Positions 26,231 through 35,618 of a stretch of DNA of 64,000 nucleotides are shown here, one piece after another. The position numbers were made by a program, and so were the translations under genes. Under the pieces are notes generated by a model, which saw only the letters and a list, made by a program, of their open reading frames with translations, made no database searches and was not told where the DNA came from. The number at the start of each line of letters is the position of its first letter. Positions within the stretch are counted from its first letter, which is position 1. The stretch spans positions 419,526 through 483,525 of the forward strand of contig NZ_QGTS01000002.1 in NCBI RefSeq assembly GCF_003182475.1, in the 5' to 3' direction. Source of the DNA: Mangrovibacter plantisponsor (GTDB taxonomy: Bacteria; Pseudomonadota; Gammaproteobacteria; Enterobacterales; Enterobacteriaceae).

Positions 26231-28519
26231 ATGAACAAGCATATCTATAAAATTTCGCTGCTCAGTTCGCTCATTGCAGGCAGCCTTGCCATTCATGCTG
26301 CTCATGCTGAGGAGGTTGATACACAAACCAGCCAGCAGCAACTCAAACCCGTGGCGAAAAGCCCGGATAACAAGCCGGTTACTGATAATAAAAAGAACAG
26401 TGACGATACCATGGTGGTAACGGCAAGAGAGCAAACGCTCCAGGCGCCGGGTGTGTCAATTATTGACAGCGAAGCAATTAAAAAGCACCCCATTCAGCGT
26501 GATGTATCAGAAATTATCCGCACCATGCCCGGAGTGAACCTGACCGGTAACTCCAGCAGCGGGCAGCGCGGCAATAACCGGCAGATAGATATCCGTGGGA
26601 TGGGGCCGGAAAATACACTGATTTTGGTGGATGGCATGCCCGTAACCAGCCGTAACTCCGTGCGCTACGGCTGGCGTGGTGAGCGTGATACCCGGGGGGA
26701 CAGCAACTGGGTGCCGCCAGAAATGATCGACCACATTGAAGTGATTCGCGGCCCGGCGGCGGCAATTTACGGCAATGGTGCAATGGGCGGTGTGGTAAAC
26801 ATTGTCACCAAACGGGCGGCCAATGAATGGCACGGCAGTTTTAACACTTACTACAACGTTCCGGAGCATAAGTCTGAAGGGGCGACAAAGCGTTACAATA
26901 TGAACCTGAGTGGTGCGCTGGCAGATAACCTGACTATGCGCCTGTATGGTAACTGGAGCAAAACCCAGGCCGATGCTCAGGATATCAATGAAGGCCACCA
27001 GGCTGAGCGTACCGGTAAATATGCCGGGCAGTATCCGGCAGGGCGTGAAGGGGTAATTAATAAGAATATCAATGCCGCATTGCGCTGGGAATTTATGCCC
27101 ATGCAGGCACTGGAGCTTGATGCCGGGTACAGCCGCCAGGGCAACCTGTATGCGGGCGATACTCAAAACACTAACAGTAGTAAAGTGACCAAAGCCTGGT
27201 ATGGCAAAGAGACCAATATACTTTACCGCCAGACCGTAGCGCTGAAATACACTGGCGCCTGGGACAACGGTGTTACCACCAATAACTACATACAGCTCGA
27301 AAAAACACGCAACACGCGGTTAAAAGAAGGCCTGTCTGGCGGTGTGGAAGGGATGTTCACCACCACGGGTACCGGTTTTTCCACCATCACACTGAATGAC
27401 ACAAACCTGCATTCTGATATTAATATCCCGTTCGACTTATGGGTAAATCAGACTGTCACGTTCGGTGCGGAAATGAACCACCAGTCGATGAAAGACCCGA
27501 CATCCAACTCGCTGACAACCAGCTCAACAGTGAGCGGGGTTTCAGATTCAAACCGTAGCCAGTACAGCTCGGCGGACATCTATGGCGTTTATACCGAAGA
27601 CAATATCGACCTGACAGACTCCACCCGGTTAACCCCTGGTTTGCGCTTCAACTACCAGAGTATTACCGGGAGTAACTTCAGCCCGGCGCTGAACCTGTCT
27701 CAGGAGCTGGGTAGTGATTTCACGCTGAAAATGGGTATTGCCCGTGCATGGAAAGCTCCTAACCTGTACCAAACCAACCCCAACTACCTGCTCTACAGCA
27801 GTGGCAACGGGTGTTATGCCAGTTCAGGCAGTTGCTACCTGCAGGGCAATAAAGACCTTAAAGCGGAAACCAGCGTAAACAAAGAGATTGGCATTGAATA
27901 TCACCACGATGAGGTGCAGGCCGGTTTAACCTGGTATCGCAATGATTACCGCAACAAAATTGAAGCCGGTTATTCGGCGGAGTATTCCAACGGCACCTCG
28001 GATGTCTATAAATGGGAGAACGTCCCTAAAGCGGTTGTCCAGGGGTTGGAAGGGACATTTAACTTCCCAATCAGTGATTCTGTGAAGATGAAAAACAACT
28101 TCACTTATATTATTGAAAATAAGAACAAAACAACCAGTGACTACCTGACTATTATTCCGAAGTACACCATCAACTCAATTGTTGACTGGCAGGCGACGAA
28201 TGATTTGTCGGTCCAGGGCACAATGACCTGGTATGGCAAGCAAAAACCGAAAAAATACAACGACAAAGGGGAAGCGACTTCAGGGAGTGAAACCTGGGCT
28301 GTTTCGCCTTACGCGTTGTTTGGGATGAGTGCTACCTATAACATCAACAAATATATCGACATCACAGGCGGGATCGATAATTTGCTTGATAAACGCCACT
28401 TCCGTGAAGGGAACTCAACCACCTCAGGCAGTGGCACCACTTATGCCTACGGTGCGGGTGCACGGACTTATAATGAGTCTGGCCGTACCTACTATATGGA
28501 ATTAGGCATGCATTTCTGA
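26231..28519 (+). CDS. fepA: TonB-dependent catecholate siderophore receptor, FepA-like
   Basis: The 762-residue outer-membrane receptor has a signal peptide ending at AAHAEE, an acidic/Gln-rich spacer, a TonB box region (DDTMVVTAREQ near residue 58) and a plug domain (VSEIIRTMPGVNLTGNSSSGQRG, IDIRGMGPENTLILVDG). A 22-strand barrel follows, ending in terminal Phe (YMELGMHF). The sequence agrees more with FepA (QAPGVS, DVSEIIRTMPGVN, YAGQYPAGREGVIN) than with IroN as I recall both. It imports ferric enterobactin and possibly its glucosylated form. I start it at MNKHIYK, since the longer frame has no support. A Fur-like site lies upstream. Confidence 0.85.
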   Translation: MNKHIYKISLLSSLIAGSLAIHAAHAEEVDTQTSQQQLKPVAKSPDNKPVTDNKKNSDDTMVVTAREQTLQAPGVSIIDSEAIKKHPIQRDVSEIIRTMPGVNLTGNSSSGQRGNNRQIDIRGMGPENTLILVDGMPVTSRNSVRYGWRGERDTRGDSNWVPPEMIDHIEVIRGPAAAIYGNGAMGGVVNIVTKRAANEWHGSFNTYYNVPEHKSEGATKRYNMNLSGALADNLTMRLYGNWSKTQADAQDINEGHQAERTGKYAGQYPAGREGVINKNINAALRWEFMPMQALELDAGYSRQGNLYAGDTQNTNSSKVTKAWYGKETNILYRQTVALKYTGAWDNGVTTNNYIQLEKTRNTRLKEGLSGGVEGMFTTTGTGFSTITLNDTNLHSDINIPFDLWVNQTVTFGAEMNHQSMKDPTSNSLTTSSTVSGVSDSNRSQYSSADIYGVYTEDNIDLTDSTRLTPGLRFNYQSITGSNFSPALNLSQELGSDFTLKMGIARAWKAPNLYQTNPNYLLYSSGNGCYASSGSCYLQGNKDLKAETSVNKEIGIEYHHDEVQAGLTWYRNDYRNKIEAGYSAEYSNGTSDVYKWENVPKAVVQGLEGTFNFPISDSVKMKNNFTYIIENKNKTTSDYLTIIPKYTINSIVDWQATNDLSVQGTMTWYGKQKPKKYNDKGEATSGSETWAVSPYALFGMSATYNINKYIDITGGIDNLLDKRHFREGNSTTSGSGTTYAYGAGARTYNESGRTYYMELGMHF

Positions 28520-29099
28520 CAGGGAATTTCCAACGGTAAGTAACCTGCCTTCCCCTGGTGTTGTGCGCTGGCACCGGGCGGCAGGTTGCTGCAAATAACG
28601 GGGAATAACGCTTTTTGACTGCGGAAAGTCTTAATTTGGCAGGCCAGTCAGATTTATCTTGAGAAATAATAATCACAATGATAATAATTATCATTAATAT
28701 TTAAAATATAATGAGCGGGAATAATTAACCGGCAGCACGGCATTTTAGTCGTGAAAAACCGTGCGCGTTGTGGGTTTTCTCCTGGAGACTCCCCACAGAA
28801 CATAACCCGTTTACCTTACTTTCAGGATGGCAGTTTTCGGTATTAAGCAGGGTAAATGCTTATGCCGTTTAGCGAGGAACAGAACGCTTACTGAGCGTTG
28901 GCAAAGTTGGGCAATGGACAGCCCAGCAGGCAGCACAACGGCATTATTGGTTCACAAATTAATGCCGGGAATAACTGCCTGCACCGGAATGAAAAAGACG
29001 TGGCGTTAACACTGGCCCGGAAGCGGTAAACAGACCGCCCGGATGCTGTTTTGCGCCCAATTTTCAGCTTCAGTTCGTCAAGCGGAGAGGGATTTTCTC
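28520..29099. promoter_or_regulatory. Region between receptor and iroB, containing a Fur box
   Basis: The left part is AT-rich and holds the Fur site at 28677-28695. The right part has only short frames without good starts. The iroBCD promoter is most likely just around the Fur site, giving a long leader of about 350-400 bases if so. Confidence 0.55.
28677..28695. promoter_or_regulatory. Fur box upstream of iroBCD
   Basis: AATGATAATAATTATCATT is a near-perfect 19-bp palindrome built from the Fur hexamers. Its position implies iron-repressed transcription of iroBCD separate from the receptor gene. Confidence 0.85.
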
Positions 29100-30215
29100 A
29101 TGCGTATTCTTTTTGTGGGGCCACCACTGTATGGCTTGTTGTACCCCGTATTTTCACTTGCTCAGGCATTCCGCGTTAATGGCCATGAAGTACTGGTTGC
29201 CAGTAACGGAAAATTCGCGCAAAAAGCGGCAGAAGCAGGGCTGGTCGCATTCGATGCCGCGCCGGGTTTTGATTCAGAAGCAGATTACCGGCGGCGGGAA
29301 GACCTGCGTAAGAAAAATAACGTTGGCACTAAAATGGGCAATTTCTCTTTCTTCAGTGAAGAGATGGCCGACAGCCTGGTGGAATTTACCCGCCACTGGC
29401 AGCCTGATTTAATTGTCTACCCGCCTTTAGGCGTTATCGGGCCGATGCTGGCGGCGAAATTTGGTATCCCGGTGGTCATGCAAACTGTCGGATTCGCCCA
29501 TAAACCCTGGCATATCAAAGGGGTGACGCGCTCGTTGTCTGATGCCTATGCACGCCATGGTGTAAGCGCACCACCAAGGGATTTAGCCTGGATTGATGTC
29601 ACTCCACCCAGCATGAGTATTCTGGAAAACGACGGTGAACCCGTTATTCCCATGCAATATGTTCCCTATAACGGCGGCGCCGTATGGGAAAAATGGTGGG
29701 AGCGCACAACAGGGCGCAAAAGATTGTTGGTAAGCCTTGGGACAGTGAAACCCATGGTCGACGGGCTGGATTTGATTTCCTGGGTTATGGATTCTGCCGA
29801 TGAAGTGGATGCGGAGATAATCCTGCATTTGTCAGCCAATGCCCGGGCTGAATTACGCCACTTACCCCCCAATGTACGCCTTGTCGACTGGATCCCGATG
29901 GGGTTGTTCCTCAATGGCGCTGATGGGTTTATTCACCATGGCGGTGCCGGAAATACTCTGACGGCGTTGCATGCCGGTATACCACAAATTGTCTTTGGCC
30001 AGGGTGCAGACCGCCCAGTCAACGCCAAAGCAGTGGTTGAGCGTGGCTGCGGCATTATTCCTGATGAGCGTGGGCTTTCCAGCGACCTTATCAATAGTTT
30101 CCTGGCCGACAGTGCCTTGCAGGATGCTTCATTGCAGGTTGCCCGTGAAATGGCTGCACAACCAACACCGACAGACGTGGCAAACCGCCTGGTTGCCCAA
30201 TTACAGCACGCCTGA
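29100..30215 (+). CDS. iroB: Enterobactin C-glucosyltransferase IroB
   Basis: The 371-residue GT1-type glycosyltransferase begins MRILFVGPPLYGLLYPVFSLAQA, as in Salmonella IroB, and keeps GNFSFFSEEMAD, GVTRSLSDAYARHGVSAPPRDLAW and the nucleotide-sugar motif FIHHGGAGNTLTALHAGIPQ (about residues 278-298). IroB attaches glucose by C-C bonds to the dihydroxybenzoyl rings of enterobactin, giving salmochelins that evade lipocalin-2. GAGAGGGA precedes the ATG. The cytoplasmic enzyme needs enterobactin, whose synthesis genes (other than entD at 45440) are not in this window. Confidence 0.93.
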   Translation: MRILFVGPPLYGLLYPVFSLAQAFRVNGHEVLVASNGKFAQKAAEAGLVAFDAAPGFDSEADYRRREDLRKKNNVGTKMGNFSFFSEEMADSLVEFTRHWQPDLIVYPPLGVIGPMLAAKFGIPVVMQTVGFAHKPWHIKGVTRSLSDAYARHGVSAPPRDLAWIDVTPPSMSILENDGEPVIPMQYVPYNGGAVWEKWWERTTGRKRLLVSLGTVKPMVDGLDLISWVMDSADEVDAEIILHLSANARAELRHLPPNVRLVDWIPMGLFLNGADGFIHHGGAGNTLTALHAGIPQIVFGQGADRPVNAKAVVERGCGIIPDERGLSSDLINSFLADSALQDASLQVAREMAAQPTPTDVANRLVAQLQHA

Positions 30216-30328
30216 CCGCAGCGTGTAACAGGCAATACGGCGCACAGTTTTGCGCCAAAACTCACAGTAACTACGTGCAGGCGGTTAACTGCAACGTAGC
30301 TATTATTCAGACCGATGAAGGAGGCTTG

Positions 30329-33300
30329 ATGCCCACCGCTCAAACCCCAAAACCCGCTGGTTCGTGGCTGGTTCGTCTTGCCAGCGTGTGCTGGGAGCGT
30401 AAGACGTTAAGCGTGATTGTTGTGCTGGCTTCGGTCACAACAATCATTTTTGCTGCACTGACACCATTATTGACGCGCCAGGCGGTAAATGACGCGCTGG
30501 CAGGTAACACCACTCATCTGCCCATGCTGGCCTGTGGCCTGCTGCTGATCGCCCTGTTTGATTTTATGGGTAACTATGTGCGACGCGGTTATGCCGGAGA
30601 ACTCTCACTATGGGTTCAGCATACGTTGCGGGGCAGGGCATTCGACAGCATCCAGAATCTGGACGGAGCAGGTCTTGACGCGTTACGTACCGGCCAGGTC
30701 ATTTCACGCACCAACAGTGATTTACAACAGGTGCATATGTTGTTGCAGATGTGCCCGGTGCCACTGGCAGTGCTGACCTACTACGTTGCCGGCATGGTAG
30801 TTATGCTGTGGATGTCTCCGGCGATGACACTGATTGTTGTCGCTGTTCTTGCCTGCCTGGCGGTGACGGCATTGCGGGCGCGGCGCAGGGTCTTTGCCCA
30901 GACCGGGCTGGCATCAGACCAGCTGGCAAGCCTTACCGAGCATATTCGCGAAGTGCTGGCGCAGATAGCCATGGTTAAATCATCGGTAGCTGAATTACGT
31001 GAAATGCGCTGGCTGGACAGCCAGTCTCGCCAGATTGTCCGCGCCCGTATTGGGGCCGCTATCAGCCAGGCTATGCCGGGAGCAACCATGCTGGCATTAC
31101 CGGTACTGGGGCAACTGGTGTTGCTGGCTTATGGTGGCTGGGCGGTAACGACCGGCAGGACAGACCTGGGGACTTTTGTGGCTTTTGCCAGTTTCCTGGC
31201 CATGCTGACCGGGCCAACCCGGGTACTGGCTTCATTTTTAGTGATAGCACAGCGAACCCAGGCTTCGGCTGAACGCGTGTTTTCCCTGATTGATACCCGC
31301 CCACAAATGCAGGATGGCACGCAGCCTGTGGCAGGTAAATTACTGGGCATGGAACTGGACAACGTTGAGTTTGCTTACCAGCAAGGAAAGCCGGTATTAC
31401 AGGGTGTCTCCTTTTCCATTCAGGCTGGTGAGACCGTTGCCGTAGTTGGGGCATCGGGTTCGGGGAAATCCACGCTGCTGATGTTACTGGCCAGGTTCTA
31501 CGACCCTTCTGCCGGGGCGTTATGGTTAACTACCGGGCAAGGGAGGCAGAACATTGCCGACATTCGGCTTGAAGCATTGCGCCGCCGGGTAGGGGTGGTT
31601 TTCGAAGAGACTTTCCTGTTTGCAGGAACAGTGGCAGAGAATATTGCTTATGGTCACCCGGATGCCACCGAAGAGGATATTCACCAGGCCGCCCGTGCGG
31701 CCGGGGCGCTGGGCTTTATTACCGCGCTGCCTCAGGGCTTTGCAACCCGGCTGGCGGAGCGGGCGAGTAATCTGTCTGGCGGGCAGCGCCAGCGTATTGC
31801 CCTGGCGCGTGCTTTACTAACGGCACCCGAGTTACTGATTCTGGACGATTCAACATCTGCAGTCGATGCCGGTACTGAAGCAGAAATTAACACGGCGCTT
31901 GGTCGCTATGCTGACCAGGACCACATGCTGTTGGTTATTGCCCGGCGGCGCTCCACTCTGCAACTTGCCAGTAAAATCGTGGTGCTGGATGGCGGGCAGG
32001 TTGTGGATGTCGGGACTCAGGCAGAGCTGGAAGCGCGTTGCCCGGCGTTTGGTCAGTTGATGTCCGGAAACAGTGAGTTTCTGCAGGCACCGGCGGGCAG
32101 TGAACTTTGGCCACAGGGAAACGTTCTGTCGCGTGATGACGAGGTAAAGCGGCAGCATGAAAGTAGCGTGAAAGCAGGTGGTTTCCGTGGCCGCATGTGC
32201 CGTGTCCCCGAACAGGCTGTCCAGCTGGCAATGGGCGGGCATGGCAAGCGGGTGTCGGCGTTGTTACCGCCGGTTGCCTGGATGTTTATCACCGCGGCGT
32301 TATTAATTGCGCTCGATTCCGCAGCCGGGGTGGGGGTATTAGTGTTGTTGCAGCGGGGGATAGACCAGGGCGTTGTCGCGGGGAATATGGCGGTTATTGG
32401 CGAATGTGCGGCGCTGGCTGTGGCGTTGGTTGCTATAAGCTGGTGTTGCTACGCTCTGCAGACCATTATTTCCACGCGTGCGGCAGAGTCTGTGCAGCAT
32501 ACTGTTCGGTTGCGCAGTTTTGGGCAGTTATTGCGCCTGAAATTGCCTTACCACGAAGCCAATGCAGATTCGCGCCTGACGCGGATGACTGTAGATGTCG
32601 ATTCCCTGGCGCGTTTTTTACAAAACGGCCTGGCCAGTACCGCTACCAGTCTGATAACCATGGCGGCGATTGCCGTAGCCATGTTCTGGCTGGATCCTGT
32701 ACTGGCGTTGGTGGCATTCGCAGGAATACCTGTGGTGCTACTGGCAACCTGGGTATACCGCCGCCTGAGCTCTCCGGCTTACGCGCAGGCGCGCCTGGAA
32801 ATTGGTAAGGTTAACAGCACGCTGCAGGAGAAAGTCTCCGGGTTACGTGTAGTGCAGTCTCACGGGCAACAGCGTGCCGAAGCTGCCAAATTACGTACGC
32901 TTTCAGACCGTTTCCGGGCGACAAGGGTGCGCGCGCAAAAATACCTTGCGGTCTATTTCCCCTTGTTAACTTTCTGCACCGAGGCTGCTTATGCCGCTGT
33001 ATTGCTGGTTGGTGCATCCCGGGTGGCAGAAGGAGAGATGACTGCAGGTGTACTGGCTGCATTCTTTTTACTCCTGGGGCAGTTTTATGGGCCGGTGCAG
33101 CAACTCTCCGGTATTGTTGATGCCTGGCAGCAGGCTTCGGCCAGCAGTCAGCATATTAATACCTTGTTGGCGACACCAGGTGCTGAGGATATTCAGCCAG
33201 CCCCCGAACATGTTGCTTTTTCTCGCTACGGTGAACTGGCCCTGGACAATGTATCGTTCCAGTATCCCGGCAGTTCACAACCCGCTCTTGACCAGTTTTC

Positions 33301-34006
33301 CCTTGCCATTCCTGCCGGGTCTGTCGTGGCGATTGTCGGGAGAAGCGGTGCGGGGAAATCCACCCTTATCAAGTTGATCGCAGGGCTGTACCAACCTTCG
33401 GGCGGGCAGATTCGCCTTGATGGCCGCAATATTGATTCACTGGCGCTGGCAGATTACCGTGCACAGGTTGGCCTGGTGGAACAGGATGTCGCTTTGTTCA
33501 GTGGGGATATCGCACAGAATATTCGCTATTCCAGCCCGCAGCGCACTGATGCTGACGTTGAGCGTGTGGCACAAGAGGTTGGGTTACTGGATACCATAAG
33601 CCGCCTGCCGCAAGGTTTCCACACACCAGTAAACAACGGTGGCGCTGATTTATCCGCCGGGCAACGCCAGTTAATCGCGCTGGCGCGGGTTCACCTGGCT
33701 AACGCGAAAGTGGTTCTGCTTGATGAAGCGACCTCCCGGCTTGACCGTATAGCAGAAGACAGGCTGATGGACTCACTGGCTCAGCGGGCCCGCAACCAGG
33801 GTGGCATTGCGCTGGTGGTGGCGCACCGCCTGACAACCGCCCGCCGCTGTGATGCCATTGCAGTCGTGGACCAGAGCCGGGTTGTGCAGTTTGGTACCCA
33901 TGAAGAACTGGCCGCAGCGCCTGGGCTGTATGCCAGCCTGTGGCAAGACAGCACAGCAACCCGTACACCGGTAAATGAACCCGTTCCGGGCGCAGTAAAA
34001 GCCTGA
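30329..34006 (+). CDS. iroC: Salmochelin/enterobactin exporter IroC (fused ABC transporter)
   Basis: The 1225-residue protein joins two full ABC half-transporters. The first has a membrane domain and an ATPase with Walker A GASGSGKST (about residue 373) and signature LSGGQRQR (about 481). The second has Walker A GRSGAGKST (about 1002) and the slightly altered signature LSAGQRQL (about 1107). IroC exports glucosylated enterobactin across the inner membrane. GAAGGAGGC precedes the ATG. It follows iroB after 113 bases and is followed by iroD after 69, consistent with one operon. A linker near residues 590-640 shows no motif. Confidence 0.9.
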   Translation: MPTAQTPKPAGSWLVRLASVCWERKTLSVIVVLASVTTIIFAALTPLLTRQAVNDALAGNTTHLPMLACGLLLIALFDFMGNYVRRGYAGELSLWVQHTLRGRAFDSIQNLDGAGLDALRTGQVISRTNSDLQQVHMLLQMCPVPLAVLTYYVAGMVVMLWMSPAMTLIVVAVLACLAVTALRARRRVFAQTGLASDQLASLTEHIREVLAQIAMVKSSVAELREMRWLDSQSRQIVRARIGAAISQAMPGATMLALPVLGQLVLLAYGGWAVTTGRTDLGTFVAFASFLAMLTGPTRVLASFLVIAQRTQASAERVFSLIDTRPQMQDGTQPVAGKLLGMELDNVEFAYQQGKPVLQGVSFSIQAGETVAVVGASGSGKSTLLMLLARFYDPSAGALWLTTGQGRQNIADIRLEALRRRVGVVFEETFLFAGTVAENIAYGHPDATEEDIHQAARAAGALGFITALPQGFATRLAERASNLSGGQRQRIALARALLTAPELLILDDSTSAVDAGTEAEINTALGRYADQDHMLLVIARRRSTLQLASKIVVLDGGQVVDVGTQAELEARCPAFGQLMSGNSEFLQAPAGSELWPQGNVLSRDDEVKRQHESSVKAGGFRGRMCRVPEQAVQLAMGGHGKRVSALLPPVAWMFITAALLIALDSAAGVGVLVLLQRGIDQGVVAGNMAVIGECAALAVALVAISWCCYALQTIISTRAAESVQHTVRLRSFGQLLRLKLPYHEANADSRLTRMTVDVDSLARFLQNGLASTATSLITMAAIAVAMFWLDPVLALVAFAGIPVVLLATWVYRRLSSPAYAQARLEIGKVNSTLQEKVSGLRVVQSHGQQRAEAAKLRTLSDRFRATRVRAQKYLAVYFPLLTFCTEAAYAAVLLVGASRVAEGEMTAGVLAAFFLLLGQFYGPVQQLSGIVDAWQQASASSQHINTLLATPGAEDIQPAPEHVAFSRYGELALDNVSFQYPGSSQPALDQFSLAIPAGSVVAIVGRSGAGKSTLIKLIAGLYQPSGGQIRLDGRNIDSLALADYRAQVGLVEQDVALFSGDIAQNIRYSSPQRTDADVERVAQEVGLLDTISRLPQGFHTPVNNGGADLSAGQRQLIALARVHLANAKVVLLDEATSRLDRIAEDRLMDSLAQRARNQGGIALVVAHRLTTARRCDAIAVVDQSRVVQFGTHEELAAAPGLYASLWQDSTATRTPVNEPVPGAVKA

Positions 34007-34075
34007 ATACCGGGTAAGAGAGCAAGGTTAGGTAATGAGTCAGCCAGTACTGGCGAAACGACAAGGAGAGAAAGA

Positions 34076-35341
34076 ATGAACCCGGTTCAGACTGGTGAGC
34101 AAGAGGAACAAAACGGTGAAACGAGGGGGCTCACCCGGCGAGTACTGGCGCAACTGGCAGGCAAGCACGTTGCCGATGTTGACCAATTCTGGCGAGATGT
34201 CGCGGCCCTGGTAACTCCACTGGTTTCACCTGGCGGGAATGGGGCGACACGGGCGGTCACCTTTTTGTGGCGATCATGTGAACCACTCTATGGTGTTTAC
34301 CTGCGCCTGAACCGGGTGACGGATAAAGACCAGGTGGCTCGCGGTATGTTGCAAAACCTCCCGGGGACAGATATCTGGTTTTTAACACTGCAGTTGCCTG
34401 CCACCTACTGTGGTTCGTATACCTTTACGGAGATCCCACCGGGTGTGGCTGAACAACAACTGGTGCTGGTTGGTGGGAGAAACACGCCTTTTGCCAGCCA
34501 GCCGGACGCCTTCAACACCGCGTTGGGGATCCGGTTGCATGGCGGTGGTGAATCTGTGCTTAGTTTGGATAAAGCTGACGCACAGAGTGAGTGGCGCGAC
34601 CGTTCTGCCGCGCCTGCCGGAATAACCCATACCCGTTATTCGGTTGTGGCCGGGCGTGAGCGCCGCCTGCGCCTCTATTTGCCAGATGTACCGCGCTCAG
34701 TTCCACTTGGTTTGCTGGTGCTGCCCGATGCGGAATCCTGGTTTGATAACGTAGGTGTGTTACAGGCGCTTGATGTGGCGCTGAGCCGCGGCCGCATCGC
34801 ACCGTTTGCTGTGCTGGGCGTGGATAACCTAAGCCTGGATGACCGCACTGCTATTTTGGGTGGGGAAACTGCACTGATAGACAATCTTGCTCAACGGATT
34901 ATTCCCGGTGTGTTGGGTGAATATGCAGACCGGGCGTGGGCCGGAAGGGAGCGAACGGTTTTGTCGGGGCAGAGTCTTGGCGGTGTGACGGCACTAATGG
35001 CCGCACTGGTCGCAGCGGATACATTCGGCGCAGTATTCAGCCACTCGCCTTCTATGTGGTGGACGCCGGATGGCAGCCGCCGCCCATTTATGTTCAGTGA
35101 AAACGATACATCCTGGGTCAGCGAACAGGTAATGGCAGCGCCGCCAGCCAGGGTGAAACTGCGTTTATGTGTCGGTAGCCTGGAAGGTGCCACAGTTCCC
35201 CATGTTGAAGACCTTCACCACCGGTTGCTTGTCGCAGGCGCAGACAGCACGCTTGCGGTGTATACCGGAGGGCATGACTTTGCATGGTGGCGAGTAGCTT
35301 TAATTGACGGGCTGGCAGCGTTATTACCGCAGCATGGGTAG
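34076..35341 (+). CDS. iroD: Enterochelin/salmochelin esterase IroD (Fes family)
   Basis: The 421-residue esterase has the Fes N-terminal domain (FLWRSCEPLYGVYLRLNRVTDK) and a C-terminal alpha/beta hydrolase. The nucleophile Ser is in LSGQSLGGVTALMAAL (about residue 298), and the catalytic His is in YTGGHDFAWWR near the end. It cleaves the trilactone of imported ferric salmochelin or enterobactin in the cytosol so iron can be released. AGGAGAGA precedes the ATG. It is the last recognised gene of the iro run; the periplasmic esterase gene iroE, its usual neighbour, is not found. Confidence 0.9.
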   Translation: MNPVQTGEQEEQNGETRGLTRRVLAQLAGKHVADVDQFWRDVAALVTPLVSPGGNGATRAVTFLWRSCEPLYGVYLRLNRVTDKDQVARGMLQNLPGTDIWFLTLQLPATYCGSYTFTEIPPGVAEQQLVLVGGRNTPFASQPDAFNTALGIRLHGGGESVLSLDKADAQSEWRDRSAAPAGITHTRYSVVAGRERRLRLYLPDVPRSVPLGLLVLPDAESWFDNVGVLQALDVALSRGRIAPFAVLGVDNLSLDDRTAILGGETALIDNLAQRIIPGVLGEYADRAWAGRERTVLSGQSLGGVTALMAALVAADTFGAVFSHSPSMWWTPDGSRRPFMFSENDTSWVSEQVMAAPPARVKLRLCVGSLEGATVPHVEDLHHRLLVAGADSTLAVYTGGHDFAWWRVALIDGLAALLPQHG

Positions 35342-35432
35342 GCTTTCAGAGGCGCTGCCACTTGTTTCTGGCTGGCGGGTGTGTTCCACATCGCCAGAAG
35401 CGAGGTGCCTCCGGCCAAATCGGAGAATGGCT

Positions 35433-35552
35433 ATGCAACGTACAAATGTTCAGGTTAAACAGAGTGGTGTAACCCCGGCGCGGGCAAACACAGAGATGGC
35501 TGCATTACTGATGGCTGCCACACTTTTAGAGTACACATTGCTGATGTTCTGA
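35433..35552 (+). CDS. Possible 39-residue ORF after iroD
   Basis: An ATG with GGAG seven bases upstream opens a frame ending ANTEMAALLMAATLLEYTLLMF, a possible short hydrophobic tail. I recognise no family. It may be chance or a decayed remnant of an iro gene. Support is limited to the ribosome-binding site. Confidence 0.2.
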   Translation: MQRTNVQVKQSGVTPARANTEMAALLMAATLLEYTLLMF

Positions 35553-35571
35553 CGCTGATACACTGAGGCGA

Positions 35572-35602
35572 CCTGCATACCCTACCTGGCAGGGTGTGCA
35601 GG
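35572..35602. terminator. Hairpin between iroD and the serC-like gene
   Basis: A 12-bp stem (CCTGCATACCCT/AGGGTGTGCAGG, with G-T wobble) sits between convergent genes. The T-run is weak. Confidence 0.55.
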
Positions 35603-35618
35603 TGAAAAGCACAAATGA

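Noticed and set aside
26231..28519. IroN
   Set aside because: Signature stretches agree better with FepA as I recall both proteins.
28827..29009. 60-codon plus-strand ORF before iroB
   Set aside because: It has no ribosome-binding site and no recognisable sequence, and lies in the iroB leader region.
35304..35552. 82-codon version of the ORF after iroD
   Set aside because: It would overlap the end of iroD and lacks a ribosome-binding site; only the inner 39-codon form has any support.
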